From assembly GCA_023131705.1 (NCBI GenBank), contig JAGLZG010000075.1:1-5440 (forward strand): a stretch of 5,440 bases of DNA, in the 5' to 3' direction. The DNA is from Nanobdellota archaeon. GTDB taxonomy: Archaea; Nanobdellota; Nanobdellia; Woesearchaeales; B3-WOES. This document shows, piece after piece, positions 4,688 to 5,440 of this stretch. The notes under the pieces are model-generated. The model was not told the origin of the DNA. It worked only from the letters and a program-made list of their open reading frames with translations, and did not search any database. Both the position numbers and the translations under genes were made by a program. Each line of letters opens with the position of its first letter. Position 1 is the first letter of the stretch.

Positions 4688-5440
4688 CTATTTGTTGCTT
4701 ATTATTTCTATGACATCTCCTTGTTTTAAGGGATGTTCTTTTCCAACTGTCAGCTTTGTTTTAACATCTATTGCCCTTATAAAATTATCTCCAAAATCTG
4801 AATGGAGCTTATAGGCAAAATCCAATGCTGTTGAGTTTGGCGGCATTAAAAAACAGTCTGGAAGTATATTTCCATCCTGATCTGCCAGCTTGTTTACACC
4901 ACCTGGAAATACTGCTATATATTCCAGTATTTTAAATATAGAATCATCAAGGATTTTTTGAACACCTGTTGAGCTGTATTTATCCAGGATGCCTGTTTTG
5001 ATGAATTCAAGCGCTTTTTTTTGCTTTTCATTAAGTTTTTCTTTTTTTATTATCTCAAAATTACTGCTTCCAGGAATATACTTTATCAGATCATCTTTTG
5101 CCGCCTCTTTTAGCGCTAATTCGCTTTCAGCAGAACAAGCTATCAGCATATGGTCAGGAAATTCATTTTCTATCCTTGCAAAGTTTTCAACTGCACCAGG
5201 AACATCTATCTTGTTGCATGCTATAATCATTGGCTTTGTTAGTTTTCTAAGCTTTTTTGCAAGGGAAAAAAGATTATCTTCTGTCCATTCTGCTGGTTTT
5301 TCCTTATTAAGGCTTAGTTTTTTTATCTGCTCTTCAACCATTTTTTCATCTACACCTAAACCAGAAAGCTGTTTTGCAAGCGCTTTATGCAGTTCTTTAT
5401 GTGTCTGCTGCACTTCTCTTGCAAACTTTTCCCACCCTTT
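4688..5440 (-). CDS. YchF/Ygr210-type GTPase with TGS domain, C-terminal 250 residues
   Basis: The frame is open from the TAG at 4690-4688 to the right edge. The gene is therefore truncated by the window, and the GTG at 5413 should not be taken as a start: the upstream codons KGWEKFARE read on smoothly and suit the family. The visible part starts within the G domain: a helical insert, G4 NKID at visible residues 76-79, a G5-like CSAES at 102-106, a helical section, and a TGS domain at about 174-249 (containing FLMPPNSTALDFAYKLHSDF). P-loop and G3 lie outside the window. This order matches the Obg-related YchF family, specifically the archaeal/eukaryal Ygr210 branch, which keeps canonical NKxD. 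Bacterial YchF and OLA1 have NxxE and prefer ATP. Members associate with ribosomes; the exact role of the archaeal branch is unsettled. It is convergent with oapC. Confidence 0.9.
   Translation of the reverse strand, partial: KGWEKFAREVQQTHKELHKALAKQLSGLGVDEKMVEEQIKKLSLNKEKPAEWTEDNLFSLAKKLRKLTKPMIIACNKIDVPGAVENFARIENEFPDHMLIACSAESELALKEAAKDDLIKYIPGSSNFEIIKKEKLNEKQKKALEFIKTGILDKYSSTGVQKILDDSIFKILEYIAVFPGGVNKLADQDGNILPDCFLMPPNSTALDFAYKLHSDFGDNFIRAIDVKTKLTVGKEHPLKQGDVIEIISNK

Noticed and set aside
4688..5413. Treating the right-hand GTPase gene as a complete ORF starting at GTG 5413
   Set aside because: The frame stays open to the window edge with family-like residues, and the P-loop and G3 motifs are missing from the visible part. 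The gene is truncated by the window.

Overview
The window looks like chromosomal DNA of an archaeon, most likely a DPANN lineage of the Woesearchaeota/Pacearchaeota type. The evidence is A+T-rich sequence, TATA/BRE-type promoter motifs, a Shine-Dalgarno hexamer matching the archaeal 16S tail, and an archaea-specific three-gene cluster (Era-like GTPase, DUF2073, DUF2072 zinc ribbon). There is also a large cysteine-rich surface protein of a style common in those genomes. The phylum assignment is inferred from protein style, not from a marker gene.

Layout. Positions 2-214 (+) hold the last 70 codons of an unrecognised gene with an acidic tail. Positions 220-336 (-) hold a probable 38-codon gene for a very basic peptide, with a TATA box at leaderless spacing. 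Positions 393-3017 (-) encode an 874-residue, membrane-anchored, exported protein with about 58 cysteines, one MopE-type metal-binding motif and an Ig-like segment. The 239-bp divergent spacer (3018-3256) carries a good promoter for the rightward operon and a weaker one facing left. It may also encode a 24-residue transmembrane micropeptide (3023-3097, -) that stops 5 nt before the large gene begins.

Positions 3257-4684 (+) form a compact operon: OapA/ArvA GTPase, OapB/ArvB (DUF2073) and OapC/ArvC (DUF2072 zinc ribbon), with gaps of 14 and 1 nt. The Oap name comes from haloarchaea, where the cluster lies by a replication origin. In Haloferax the GTPase, renamed ArvA, is reported to be needed for extracellular-vesicle formation. 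From 4688 to the right edge (-) runs the C-terminal part of a YchF/Ygr210-type GTPase with a TGS domain. It converges on oapC with only 3 nt between the stop codons.

The most interesting element is the ArvABC-type operon. With the start chosen by its Shine-Dalgarno sequence, the GTPase begins with a basic, phenylalanine-rich amphipathic helix, suggesting an Arf-like way of attaching to membrane. That would suit a vesiculation GTPase, but it is inference. The two small ORFs flanking the large surface-protein gene are the other candidates for undescribed content.
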